From assembly GCA_004011035.1 (NCBI GenBank), contig CP025734.1, positions 2,626,001 through 2,690,000 of the forward strand: a stretch of 64,000 bases of DNA, read 5' to 3'. The notes under the pieces were generated by a model that was not told the DNA's origin, did no database searches, and saw nothing but the letters and a program-made list of their open reading frames with translations. This DNA comes from Bdellovibrio sp. qaytius. GTDB taxonomy: Bacteria > Bdellovibrionota > Bdellovibrionia > Bdellovibrionales > Bdellovibrionaceae. The translations under genes and the position numbers were made by a program. Shown one piece after another: positions 26,551-35,378 of this stretch. Position 1 is the stretch's first letter. Every line of letters starts with the position of its first letter.

Positions 26551-27645
26551 TTAAAACCTTATCAAAATGCGGGTTGCGTACCTGCGATCTTCTTTAGGGC
26601 TTGCGGCTGTACCAATTTCTTCGCCATAACTTGAAATTTGCCATGCGAATCTTTCAGACGAGATTTCGACTCCGCCTGTGTAATAACCTTGATTTAAACC
26701 TACGCGTAAGAAAAATAAATCTTTAAAATTAATTTCAGTACCGATGTGCAAACGTTTTGTTGAACCCGCTTCAGCGCGTGAGTTCGTTGCATCACGGTAT
26801 TCAACTGTCCAGATACTACGAATTTTATTAGCGTGAATCGGAAATAATGAAATCGCAGCATCTACTGATTGTTTAACTGTGGCTGGTTGTGAAGCTGTTT
26901 TTGCACGAACACCATCACGTAATGTAAATTCAGTGTTACCAATATCATGAGCAACAACAGATAATGTCGGCACCCAATCAATTGGCGCTTGCAACATGAT
27001 ACCGGCATCATACGCAATTCCAGAACCTTCGGCGGCGATTGTTGCTAAATCAAATGGGCCATTTGTAGATAAAGTGCCACTTACGATTTCAATACGGTTT
27101 AAGGCTTTAGCGCTGGCGCCAACTTTAATGACTCCACCTGCAAGCGAATAATTCAACGCTAAAACAACACCTAAATCATTTTGATAAAATGTATCCATTG
27201 ATGTTGTTGCCGTAGAACTTACGACAGCATCTAATTCATTACGATAGATCAAACCAAAACCGAAATTTTTTGTTGTAAAGCTTGGCGTGAACTGAGCTCT
27301 GGCGTGATAAAATTCTCCAGGATTTTTTGCAAGTTCTGTGGCCATCGCTTCAACTTCAACGGCTTTTGTAAAACCACCACCGCGCACGATATCGGTAAAT
27401 GAACCTTGACCTTCTAATTCTGGATCAATAATTGAACCGAAATATCCGCGGATACTTCCTAAGTTTGCAGGATTTCTATATAAAGAAGTTTCATCGCTGG
27501 TCACACCAATCAGTGCGCCACCCATTCCAAGAGCTCGGGCATTTGTATAGCCTTCAACCCATTCAGACGTTGCAAATACCGAGAGAGGCAGCATCACAAA
27601 TGCTAAGACTATTGCTGATAAAATTTTGGCACTTCTTGCACCCAT
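26551..27645 (-). CDS. outer-membrane protein (PorV/UPF0164-like), paralogue 1
   Basis: This 364-residue protein starts MGARSAKIL, the ATG at 27645 being preferred because AGAGGGA lies upstream. A longer in-frame opening to 27753 has no such site. It has a signal peptide to about residue 25 (VFA), then ALGMGGALIGV and LYRNPANLG, the same signature as the last gene of the set. It ends in IRF, an aromatic barrel terminus. Role: outer-membrane channel or assembly factor, by family; substrate unknown. Confidence 0.75.
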   Translation of the reverse strand: MGARSAKILSAIVLAFVMLPLSVFATSEWVEGYTNARALGMGGALIGVTSDETSLYRNPANLGSIRGYFGSIIDPELEGQGSFTDIVRGGGFTKAVEVEAMATELAKNPGEFYHARAQFTPSFTTKNFGFGLIYRNELDAVVSSTATTSMDTFYQNDLGVVLALNYSLAGGVIKVGASAKALNRIEIVSGTLSTNGPFDLATIAAEGSGIAYDAGIMLQAPIDWVPTLSVVAHDIGNTEFTLRDGVRAKTASQPATVKQSVDAAISLFPIHANKIRSIWTVEYRDATNSRAEAGSTKRLHIGTEINFKDLFFLRVGLNQGYYTGGVEISSERFAWQISSYGEEIGTAASPKEDRRYATRILIRF

Positions 27646-27753
27646 AATATTAAGTTCCCTCTTAATGATTATCTCATTGTCATCATCACTATCGGTACAA
27701 TATGGCAGAACTTGAATTAAATTGAGACACTGGCACTGACTTAAAGAGCACAC

Positions 27754-28356
27754 TTACGTCGGGTTTTGAGTCAAAACCTTTACTAAGTTAAGAACCTGTA
27801 AACCCAAATCTTCATTATGAGTCGAGTTATCAAGACAGTGGTGAGACCTTTGAATTTTGGCAGCCATCGGCAATTGCGCGCTGATACGGGCTAAAGCCTG
27901 GGTATGACTAAGACCGTCTCTTAACATGATGCGATCAACTTGAGTTGTGATCGGCGCATAAACTAAAACGATTTGATCAAATTGCTTTTCTAATTTTTTT
28001 TCAAACAACAAAGGCACATCATAAAAACAAAGGGCTTGGCCTTGGCTTTTGAATTTAGCTTTGCGGGTTTGTACTTCGGCTTGAATCAACGGATGCAACA
28101 ACTGCTCAAGCTGCAAGAGCTTTTGACTGTCATTAAAAACAATCTCGCCTAATTTTTTACGATGAATAGTCTGGTCGGGATTTAAAATTTCATGACCAAA
28201 ATGAGACACGATCGCTTTATAGCCTAGACCACCCACCGTTGATAGTTCATGCGAAATTAAATCCGCATCAATCACAGGAATGTTTAATACTTCTAGTCTT
28301 TTTTTAACCGTCGACTTGCCTGTTGCAATACCGCCAGTTAAGCCTATCCATTTCAT
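27754..28356 (-). CDS. coaE: dephospho-CoA kinase
   Basis: This 200-residue protein has the P-loop GGIATGKST at residues 8-16, followed by the nucleoside-binding segment VIDADLISHE and PLLFE, as in CoaE. It phosphorylates the ribose 3'-hydroxyl of dephospho-CoA in the final step of coenzyme A synthesis. It is divergent from the Ser/Thr kinase gene with 87 bases between. It lies 108 bases before the OMP start at 27645 and could be co-transcribed with it. Confidence 0.93.
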   Translation of the reverse strand: MKWIGLTGGIATGKSTVKKRLEVLNIPVIDADLISHELSTVGGLGYKAIVSHFGHEILNPDQTIHRKKLGEIVFNDSQKLLQLEQLLHPLIQAEVQTRKAKFKSQGQALCFYDVPLLFEKKLEKQFDQIVLVYAPITTQVDRIMLRDGLSHTQALARISAQLPMAAKIQRSHHCLDNSTHNEDLGLQVLNLVKVLTQNPT

Positions 28357-28443
28357 TTTACTCGACCTCTACCTTTGTCTATATCATTGAACTTAAAAGA
28401 GTTTTTGTAAAGATAAGAGTGCGTTTAGCCGATTAAGCCATTG

Positions 28444-30354
28444 ATGTCGAACTTCGAAAAATTTGGTAAATACTTACTTTTAGAAAAGCTTGCCGCTGGC
28501 GGTATGGCCGAAGTGTATCTAGCAAAATCTGCTGGCGCCAACGGCGTTGCTAAGTTTGTCGCCATCAAACGCATTTTACCGCAATTTTCATCGAATAAAG
28601 AATTTATCGACATGTTTCATGAAGAAGCCAACGTATCTATGAATTTAAATCACTCGAATGTGGTTTCTATTTACGATTACGGTACCGAAAAAGGCCAATT
28701 CTTTATCGTTATGGAATACGTTGAAGGGCGCAACCTTCGTCAAATTATAAATGAATTAAAAAAATTCAATCGTTCAATCAAAATTGAAGAAGCTGTTTAC
28801 ATAGTTAAAGAAGCTGCCGCGGGTCTTGATCATGCGCATCGTTGCGTTGATAAAAACACAGGCCGCCCTTTAAATATCACTCATCGTGATATGTCGCCGC
28901 AAAATATTATGGTGTCTTTTGAAGGTGAAGCCAAAGTGATCGATTTTGGTATCGCCAAAAAAAGCGATGCTGACGGCGAAGAAACTAAAGCTGGTACTCT
29001 TAAAGGTAAATTTGCATACATGTCGCCTGAACAAGCTGAGGCCGAAGAAGTTGATCCACGTACTGACGTGTTCGCTTTAGGTATTATCTTATGGGAACTT
29101 TTAGCTAATGACCGTTTATTCACTGGCAGTAATGAAAATGCAATCTTACGTAAAGTACGTGAATGTCAAACTCCAGCGATTAGAAAAATTAATCCTCTAG
29201 TTCCTGTTGAATTAGAAAGAATCGTCACTAAAGCCTTAGCGAAAGATAAAAACGTTCGTTATCAAACAGCTGCAAACTTACAAAAAGATTTAAATCGTTT
29301 TTTAAATACACAGTACCCCGATTTTTCACCCCATGATTTTAGTAAAACAGTTACAGATTGTTTTAAAAATGCTTTCGCAGAAGGTCGTGAAAAATTAATT
29401 GCTTATTCTAAAGTAGAAGTGAATCACACAGAATCACCGCCTCCTATTTCATTTTCTGCACCTGTAGAAGAAATTTCAGGACCGCCCTCTGCTGATCTTG
29501 CTAAATCTGCGAACTCACCGCCTCCGGCACCGCAAGGTAAAGTAGCTTCTGTTGAACCAAAAGGTTTAGGGCAAGAAAACCAATTTAAGATTGAACTTGA
29601 TGGCATCAAAAATGCCAAAACTCATCAGCAACAGCAACAATCTACAAAAAATAATGCCCATCGTGGCGTAATGCCAAAACCAATGTCTAACGAAACAAAC
29701 GTTGGCACACGCATCACTCGTATCAGTTACCCGCCTTCAGGTAATTCTGAATCAATGGCAGATATCGTGATGAAACTTATCATTATCGCAGCAATGGGTT
29801 TTGGTGGATTTTATGGTTACAACAAATACATGAATCCGAAAGTTAGAACGATCGCCAAAAAACAAGCGACCTCTGCTGAAGAAGGCCAAATCGATCAATC
29901 AGCAACAGCTGCGGTTAAAGTTTCAATCTCAAGTAACCCGAGTGGCGCACAGATTTTAATTGATGATAAAGAAACGCCGTACACAACGCCTGCGATTGTG
30001 ACAATGACAGCAAATAAAGACACAAAAATTACCTTAATTAAAGATGGTCACTACAAATACGAAATTACAAAATCATTTAATGACACTGGTATTTTAACAA
30101 CGACTTTACAGCAAATGCCTCAGGCTGGTTTTATCAACATCAACGTGCAAAACGGTGGTGCAAAACCTGTGATCTATGTCAACAATCAACGTTTATCTGA
30201 GCAACCTCCGATCAAACGTTATGCAGTGACAGCGGGCTCAGAAATTATAGTCAGTGCGGTAAATCCAATTACCCAGCTTAAAGACGAAATCACGGTTAAA
30301 GTTGAATCTAACAAAGAAGTAAATGTTGATTTAATTTTAGGTCGCACTAAATAA
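28444..30354 (+). CDS. membrane Ser/Thr protein kinase with PEGA domains
   Basis: This 636-residue kinase has the Hanks domain at residues 5-285: a Gly-rich loop LAAGGMAEVYLAK, VAIKRIL (Lys), HRDMSPQN (catalytic loop; Lys replaced by SPQ, common in myxobacterial/Bdellovibrio kinases), DFGIAKK and SPEQAE. A Pro/Gln-rich linker precedes one membrane helix at about 440-456. The C-terminal part holds one clear PEGA domain (SISSNPSGAQILIDD) and a second, weaker one. The ATG at 28444 is preceded by a weak site. It is followed 39 bases on by an acyl-CoA synthetase. Confidence 0.88.
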   Translation: MSNFEKFGKYLLLEKLAAGGMAEVYLAKSAGANGVAKFVAIKRILPQFSSNKEFIDMFHEEANVSMNLNHSNVVSIYDYGTEKGQFFIVMEYVEGRNLRQIINELKKFNRSIKIEEAVYIVKEAAAGLDHAHRCVDKNTGRPLNITHRDMSPQNIMVSFEGEAKVIDFGIAKKSDADGEETKAGTLKGKFAYMSPEQAEAEEVDPRTDVFALGIILWELLANDRLFTGSNENAILRKVRECQTPAIRKINPLVPVELERIVTKALAKDKNVRYQTAANLQKDLNRFLNTQYPDFSPHDFSKTVTDCFKNAFAEGREKLIAYSKVEVNHTESPPPISFSAPVEEISGPPSADLAKSANSPPPAPQGKVASVEPKGLGQENQFKIELDGIKNAKTHQQQQQSTKNNAHRGVMPKPMSNETNVGTRITRISYPPSGNSESMADIVMKLIIIAAMGFGGFYGYNKYMNPKVRTIAKKQATSAEEGQIDQSATAAVKVSISSNPSGAQILIDDKETPYTTPAIVTMTANKDTKITLIKDGHYKYEITKSFNDTGILTTTLQQMPQAGFININVQNGGAKPVIYVNNQRLSEQPPIKRYAVTAGSEIIVSAVNPITQLKDEITVKVESNKEVNVDLILGRTK

Positions 30355-30392
30355 TATAAAAGCAATTAACATCGCAACAAGAGACGGCAGCA

Positions 30393-32129
30393 ATGACAAC
30401 GACGAGCAAAACGAGCGATCAATCTATTCACCTTTGGCTTAAAAATTCTCTAGGTCGCAAAGACCAAACAGCCTTTATGTTTAAGAAAAAAGGCCAATGG
30501 ATTAAGAAAAATTATTTTGAATATTTACAATTAGTCACTCACATGCAAAGTGTGATCAATGAACAACATGTGCCTAAGGGCGGTAAAGTCGCCATCATGT
30601 CGGCCACTCGTTGGGAATGGGCTTGTACTGATATCGCAACGTTAGCGATGGGTTCGATTTTAGTTCCGATTTATCCAAATTTAACTGACGACGATGTCGT
30701 TTATATTCTTGATCACTGCGAAGCGGATTTGTTAATCGTAGATAACAAAAAAACTCACGCGCAATTTGAACGAGCAAAAGCTAGAATTCAAAAGCCGATT
30801 AAGTGTTTAGTGTTCGACGAATTAGATATGGACGCAGGCTACGTGGCTGAAAGTTCGATTCAATTAATGATCGAACGCGCAGCTCCGATCAAATTTGAAG
30901 ACCCGGCTACAATTATTTACACTTCAGGAACAACTGGAAAACCAAAAGGTGTGCTCTTACAACACCAAGCTTTAATTTCAGAAGTTTATGAAGCGTTTTC
31001 ATTATTTCAATTAGGGCCTGATGATTTATCTTTAGCCTTCTTACCGTACGCTCACGTTATGGGTCGTATCGAACACTGGGGCGTATTGTTTCGCGGTTGC
31101 CAAGTGGCTTACGCTGAATCCATCGAATTACTAAAACGCAACTTAGGCGAAGTGAAACCCACGTTTCTAGTAGCGGTGCCGCGTATTTTTGAAAAAATTT
31201 ATTCTGGTATTGCTACACTTGTGGCAACCAACCCAATTAAAAAAACCTTATTCAATCAAACTTTATCATTAGCCAAAAAGATCGCTTACTACCGCGATAC
31301 AAATCAAGCCGCACCGATTACGCATGCTTTAGCTTATGAAGGTTTATCTAAAATCGTACTTGGCCCTATTCGCCAAGCTTTTGGTGGCCGTTTACGTTTT
31401 GCGATCAGTGGTGGCGCTCCGTTAAGCCCTGAATTAGGCCAATTCTTTTCATACTTAGGCATTCGTATTTTTGAAGGTTATGGCTTAACAGAAACTTTTG
31501 CAGCTATCACTGTGAACACCGAATCGCATTGGGAACTTGGCACTGTAGGCCGCCCTATTGGTGATGTTGAAATTAAATTTGCCGCTGATGGCGAAATTTT
31601 AGTGCGCAGTAAAAAAATTCTTAAAGAGTATTTTAAAAATCCTGAAGCCACTGCCGAGGCTATCAATGCCGAAGGTTTTTTTGCTACGGGTGATATCGGT
31701 GAATTAACACCGGGTGGTTTTTTAAAAATCACTGATCGCAAAAAAGATCTTATTAAAACTGCGGGCGGCAAATACGTGGCTCCACAAAAGTTAGAGGGTC
31801 TTTTAAAAGAAGAACCAGTGATTTCACAAGTTTTCATTTGCGGCGATCAAAAGAAATATATCTCTGCACTTATTACTGTTGAATCACTTCCGGTCGATGC
31901 TACAGCAGAAGCTAAAAGCGCTGTTTTACAAGCCATTAAAATTCAAGTGCAAAAAGTAAATTCACAGCTTGCGAGCTATGAATCGATTAAAAAGTTTGAA
32001 GTTCTCTTCGAGGTTTGGTCAGTTGAAAATGGCTGTCTGACGCCGTCGATGAAAGTAAAACGTAAGTTTATTGAAAACCGCTACGCTCATATTATCGATG
32101 ATATGTATGGCGGTGGTAGCGCTGAATAA
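30393..32129 (+). CDS. long-chain acyl-CoA synthetase (AMP-forming)
   Basis: This 578-residue ANL-superfamily enzyme activates fatty acids to acyl-CoA through an acyl-AMP. Seen: YTSGTTGKPKG (A3 motif, about 177-187), the GYGLTE block (A5), TGDIG, and DRKKDLIKTAGGK with the catalytic Lys. The order and length fit the FadD15-like long-chain group. It may share an mRNA with the upstream kinase. No truncation was seen. Confidence 0.9.
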   Translation: MTTTSKTSDQSIHLWLKNSLGRKDQTAFMFKKKGQWIKKNYFEYLQLVTHMQSVINEQHVPKGGKVAIMSATRWEWACTDIATLAMGSILVPIYPNLTDDDVVYILDHCEADLLIVDNKKTHAQFERAKARIQKPIKCLVFDELDMDAGYVAESSIQLMIERAAPIKFEDPATIIYTSGTTGKPKGVLLQHQALISEVYEAFSLFQLGPDDLSLAFLPYAHVMGRIEHWGVLFRGCQVAYAESIELLKRNLGEVKPTFLVAVPRIFEKIYSGIATLVATNPIKKTLFNQTLSLAKKIAYYRDTNQAAPITHALAYEGLSKIVLGPIRQAFGGRLRFAISGGAPLSPELGQFFSYLGIRIFEGYGLTETFAAITVNTESHWELGTVGRPIGDVEIKFAADGEILVRSKKILKEYFKNPEATAEAINAEGFFATGDIGELTPGGFLKITDRKKDLIKTAGGKYVAPQKLEGLLKEEPVISQVFICGDQKKYISALITVESLPVDATAEAKSAVLQAIKIQVQKVNSQLASYESIKKFEVLFEVWSVENGCLTPSMKVKRKFIENRYAHIIDDMYGGGSAE

Positions 32130-32203
32130 GTGCTGCAGAATAATTTTACACCCCTTCGCCCAAAAATGTCTTGTCTCATTTTAAGATGAGTCAAAAGGCT
32201 TAA

Positions 32204-32223
32204 AAGCCAACTCAAGTTGGCTT
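32204..32223. other. perfect 9-bp inverted repeat between acyl-CoA synthetase and fic genes
   Basis: AAGCCAACT/AGTTGGCTT with two bases between lies 74 bases past the synthetase stop. It has no T run on the plus strand, so it is a poor intrinsic terminator there. On the minus strand TTTT follows. It may act as mRNA end processing or as a site; not resolved. Confidence 0.45.
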
Positions 32224-32274
32224 CATCTTCGCAATCTTACCATTTATCAGTTCTTGTAACAGATAGGATGGTTT

Positions 32275-33384
32275 ATGAAAAAGATTCTTTTATGCGGCCT
32301 TATTTTATTTCAAGTTCAAGCTTTTGCCTGTGATGATCAAATTAAGCCCTTTGCCCGAGATTGCGCGATTCAAGATCGCTATGTGGCCTTAAAGAACGCC
32401 TTTGCTGCTAAGCAAATCAATATCGACGAAATCGCTGAATACCGCGTGATTCGCTTCGTAGATCGTTACAATTGGGAACGCGCTAAAACATCTAAAGTTA
32501 AGCCAGATTTTATTTATGAACCAGCCCCAGCAACATGGGCTGTTTGGGATTCAGGAATTCGTGAAGTGATGAAAGTCGGCGGCACTAAAGGTCGTCTTGA
32601 TAACGGCTTTGACCTTGATGAAAATAGCATTAGTTTTGTGAATAAAAATTTATTAATGAATGAAGAGCAACATCTTAATGTTAAAGACAAGATCACTGAT
32701 CAATCTTTAGTTCCTGGCGAATACCGTAGAGTAACTAGCACAGGTGTTGGTTTTAGCTCGAATGGTAAAGACTATACTTCAATGATTAGCGCTTCTGAAG
32801 AATCGATGAACCGTTTTCAAGCACGTTGGGAATCTATGATGGGAGCTTCATTCGAAGAACTTTTACGTCAATCTAACGTAAGTAATTATTCGGGTGCAAA
32901 CTTAAGATCAGGTATGACAGAAACCCCTGCTAAAAATTTCGTATTGTATGCTCCAAGTACTGCGGTACCAACAGCTTTAGCGTGGATTAAAAATTTCGTG
33001 AGACTTAATTTAGACAGATATAAAGCTGGTCGCCCGACTTTAGCACCAATGGAATTAGCGGCTGTGACACAAAAATGGTTAGTGAGCATTCACCCATTTT
33101 CTGATGGTAATGGACGCACTTCACGCGCAGTTCAGGATTTAATCTTAGTCAATTTCGAAATGCCATTCGTTCCTGGTGGAGACTTACAAGAAGATGCTAC
33201 AGCTATTTATGAAGACTATATCGAAAGAACATATTCTAAAACTGAAAGTCAATTAGCCGCTTTAGAATTATGTTTAACAGTGAATGCGCCAGCGTTTCAT
33301 TGCCAAACGGTAGAACAATTAAATACTTTAGCAGTTCCTACAGCTGGTCAAAAAGAATTTAGAAAAGCAGTTAAAAAGGACTAA
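32275..33384 (+). CDS. exported Fic-domain protein (AMPylase-like)
   Basis: This 369-residue protein has a signal peptide (1-18, cleavage at AFA) and a complete Fic motif HPFSDGNGRTSR with His about residue 273, in the order expected for transfer of AMP or a similar group to Ser/Thr/Tyr hydroxyls. I see no [ST]xxxE[GN] inhibitory helix, so it may be uninhibited or inhibited by another protein. A signal peptide on a Fic protein is uncommon and suggests action in the periplasm, outside, or in prey. It is 5 bases before the caspase-like gene. Confidence 0.85.
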   Translation: MKKILLCGLILFQVQAFACDDQIKPFARDCAIQDRYVALKNAFAAKQINIDEIAEYRVIRFVDRYNWERAKTSKVKPDFIYEPAPATWAVWDSGIREVMKVGGTKGRLDNGFDLDENSISFVNKNLLMNEEQHLNVKDKITDQSLVPGEYRRVTSTGVGFSSNGKDYTSMISASEESMNRFQARWESMMGASFEELLRQSNVSNYSGANLRSGMTETPAKNFVLYAPSTAVPTALAWIKNFVRLNLDRYKAGRPTLAPMELAAVTQKWLVSIHPFSDGNGRTSRAVQDLILVNFEMPFVPGGDLQEDATAIYEDYIERTYSKTESQLAALELCLTVNAPAFHCQTVEQLNTLAVPTAGQKEFRKAVKKD

Positions 33385-33389
33385 TCTAA

Positions 33390-34538
33390 ATGTGGCGTAA
33401 CCTGTCTATCTTAATTTTAGTTTTTCAATTTGCTGGAGTGGCCCATTCATCTGATGATGGGCGCTTTCAGATGAGTGAAAGTGGACAAGCCTACTGGTTA
33501 CCCGATTCAATTCCTTATGGTATTTACGAAGATTTTAAGAATGAACTGGCGAACCTAAAACCTAAGCCAGTCAATCAAACTGAGATTGAACAGTGCCGCA
33601 CTTCTTACCAAAAATTATATTCAAAACCAGAAGTTAACTGGTCGATTTATTTCGGTTACGGCGATGGCGCCAGTGAAACTTACACAACAGATATGGCTGA
33701 ACGAGATATTTTTGAAAAAGAAGTCAAAGCTCCCTGCCCTCAGTTTCGCCCCGACATTCAGCTTTGCGAATTTAAAGAAGACACTTTGATTTCTGGCCAA
33801 TACACAAAACAGATTAAAACTAAAGAAGGTCAAACGGTGACCGTTCGTCTAAAACTTTTTAATGCTTCATTAACGAGTGAAATCGCAGTGAATATAGAAA
33901 AAAAAGATGATCAAAAGAAAAAATCTAGGGCGTTAGAAAAATCTTATATCCATGCTTTGCAAAATGATGAAGTCGTGTTTTATAGCGGACACGCCAGAAA
34001 TGGCTCTGGACCTGGATTTAGTCCACTACCTACAAACACTTTATCGTGGTTAGCTAAAGGAATTTTCAGACCGATGGCGACGAAAATGTATAATGCTTTA
34101 GGTGAAGATGATCGCGTTGATCATTCTGATGATCCATTTCCACCACGCAATGAACCTGTTGGAAAAAATCCAGCAGTTTTAGGTTTTTTTGCCTGCGAAG
34201 CTGAAGCTCACTTTGGTGTAAATCTAGCTCACCGCACGGGTGCTGGTTTAATTTTAACTCGCTCATCAATTACAACAGAAGACAATATGCGTTTGTTGTA
34301 CGCGTCGACAAACAACTTACTGACTGAATCATGTGAAAAAGATTTTGATCAAAGCATGGTGCAATCCATCAAGACAGTTTACCACGCAAAAAATGAGGCT
34401 CCCCCTATTTCTTACTCTGAAAAGATGCCTAAGTTTTTTAATTTCTTTCAAAAAGATAAAGTTAAATACCGCAACGATATACTTTTGTATTTTCACAACA
34501 AAGGCGAAATTGGCGTAGAGCTGAACAGCTCTAAATAG
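33390..34538 (+). CDS. exported protein with clan-CD (caspase/gingipain-like) dyad candidate
   Basis: This 382-residue protein has a signal peptide to about residue 19. The centre reads VVFYSGHARNG, with H201 after a hydrophobic strand, and 68 residues later VLGFFACEAE with C269 after a strand. That is the strand-His-Gly/Ala...strand-Ala-Cys order of caspase-fold (clan CD) peptidases. No other recognised domain. Cysteines elsewhere (69, 116, 126) may bridge. It is coupled to the secreted Fic gene. Protease activity is inferred from motif only; it could be a dead fold. Confidence 0.6.
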   Translation: MWRNLSILILVFQFAGVAHSSDDGRFQMSESGQAYWLPDSIPYGIYEDFKNELANLKPKPVNQTEIEQCRTSYQKLYSKPEVNWSIYFGYGDGASETYTTDMAERDIFEKEVKAPCPQFRPDIQLCEFKEDTLISGQYTKQIKTKEGQTVTVRLKLFNASLTSEIAVNIEKKDDQKKKSRALEKSYIHALQNDEVVFYSGHARNGSGPGFSPLPTNTLSWLAKGIFRPMATKMYNALGEDDRVDHSDDPFPPRNEPVGKNPAVLGFFACEAEAHFGVNLAHRTGAGLILTRSSITTEDNMRLLYASTNNLLTESCEKDFDQSMVQSIKTVYHAKNEAPPISYSEKMPKFFNFFQKDKVKYRNDILLYFHNKGEIGVELNSSK

Positions 34539-34667
34539 CTCTCATGGTCGGCCTCCTACGGCACCTGTCAAAAGTTTTGACACCTGAATTCTCACCTGTT
34601 CGAGAACAAGCTTAAAATCAGAGGCACAGCCCTTGCTCTAACTATTAATAAGGCAAGGAGTTTTGCT

Positions 34668-35309
34668 ATGTTTAGATTTAAATCGTTATTTACTATGAGA
34701 TTGTTTTTCTTTTCGTATCTAATTTTAGTTACGTTTATGGTGACATCTTGCCAAAAGAACAATGACTCAGACAACGGAGCAATCACAACTGATTGTTTAA
34801 ACTACCCTCAAGCTTGCCAAACTAATGTTTACAACCAACCAGGTTTTACGCCTTATAACTATAACGGCAATGGTTACGGATACGGTTACCAACAAGGTGG
34901 CGTATTTTATAACAATGGTTACTACGGTTCAGGCACAAGCCCATTTCACCAATTAAATAACTCAGCTTATTTATGTAACTGCCCAGCGGGTTCAGTTCCG
35001 ACATACAATAATTACGGTGGTCTTGGCTGCGTACAGTCAAACATGTTAAACAGCGGTGGCTTTCAAGGTTACGCGTACTACGGTTATAACACTTCTAATA
35101 ACAACCAATGGACAAACATTCCGCAAATTTCAAATATCCAAGGTTACAATAACGGCAGCTGTTATAATGGCGTTGTTCAATCTTGTATCGTGACTGACCA
35201 ATCGACTTGCAGATCAGGTTATTCTTGCCGTGCTTCATCAGCCGCTTCGGCAATAGGGATCTGCGTTTCGAATGGAGCGAATGGTCAAACTGGCCAAATT
35301 TATCGTTAA
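34668..35309 (+). CDS. Tyr/Asn/Gly-rich cysteine-containing lipoprotein
   Basis: This 213-residue protein has signal and lipobox VTSC (Cys about 28), with AAGGAG before the ATG. The mature part is low-complexity, full of Tyr, Asn and Gly pairs, with clustered cysteines in two parts (CNCPAGS near 105 and CYNG...CIV...C...C toward the end). This resembles surface-exposed, disulfide-rich proteins more than an enzyme. It stands alone between the caspase-like gene and the oligopeptidase; the 129-base gap before it holds the inverted repeat TGTCAAAA/TTTTGACA but no clear promoter. Family unknown. Confidence 0.72.
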   Translation: MFRFKSLFTMRLFFFSYLILVTFMVTSCQKNNDSDNGAITTDCLNYPQACQTNVYNQPGFTPYNYNGNGYGYGYQQGGVFYNNGYYGSGTSPFHQLNNSAYLCNCPAGSVPTYNNYGGLGCVQSNMLNSGGFQGYAYYGYNTSNNNQWTNIPQISNIQGYNNGSCYNGVVQSCIVTDQSTCRSGYSCRASSAASAIGICVSNGANGQTGQIYR

Positions 35310-35354
35310 TTTTTTCACAATTTATTCGATTCAAAATTAAAAATCAGACATAGT

Positions 35355-35378
35355 ATTGGGTATCGCGAGGTACCCAAT
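35355..35378 (+). promoter_or_regulatory. hairpin around the ribosome site of the M3 peptidase gene
   Basis: A perfect 8-bp stem ATTGGGTA/TACCCAAT encloses the loop TCGCGAGG. The loop holds the Shine-Dalgarno (GAGG) and the stem covers the first two bases of the ATG at 35377. Folding would hinder initiation, so translational control is plausible. Confidence 0.5.
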
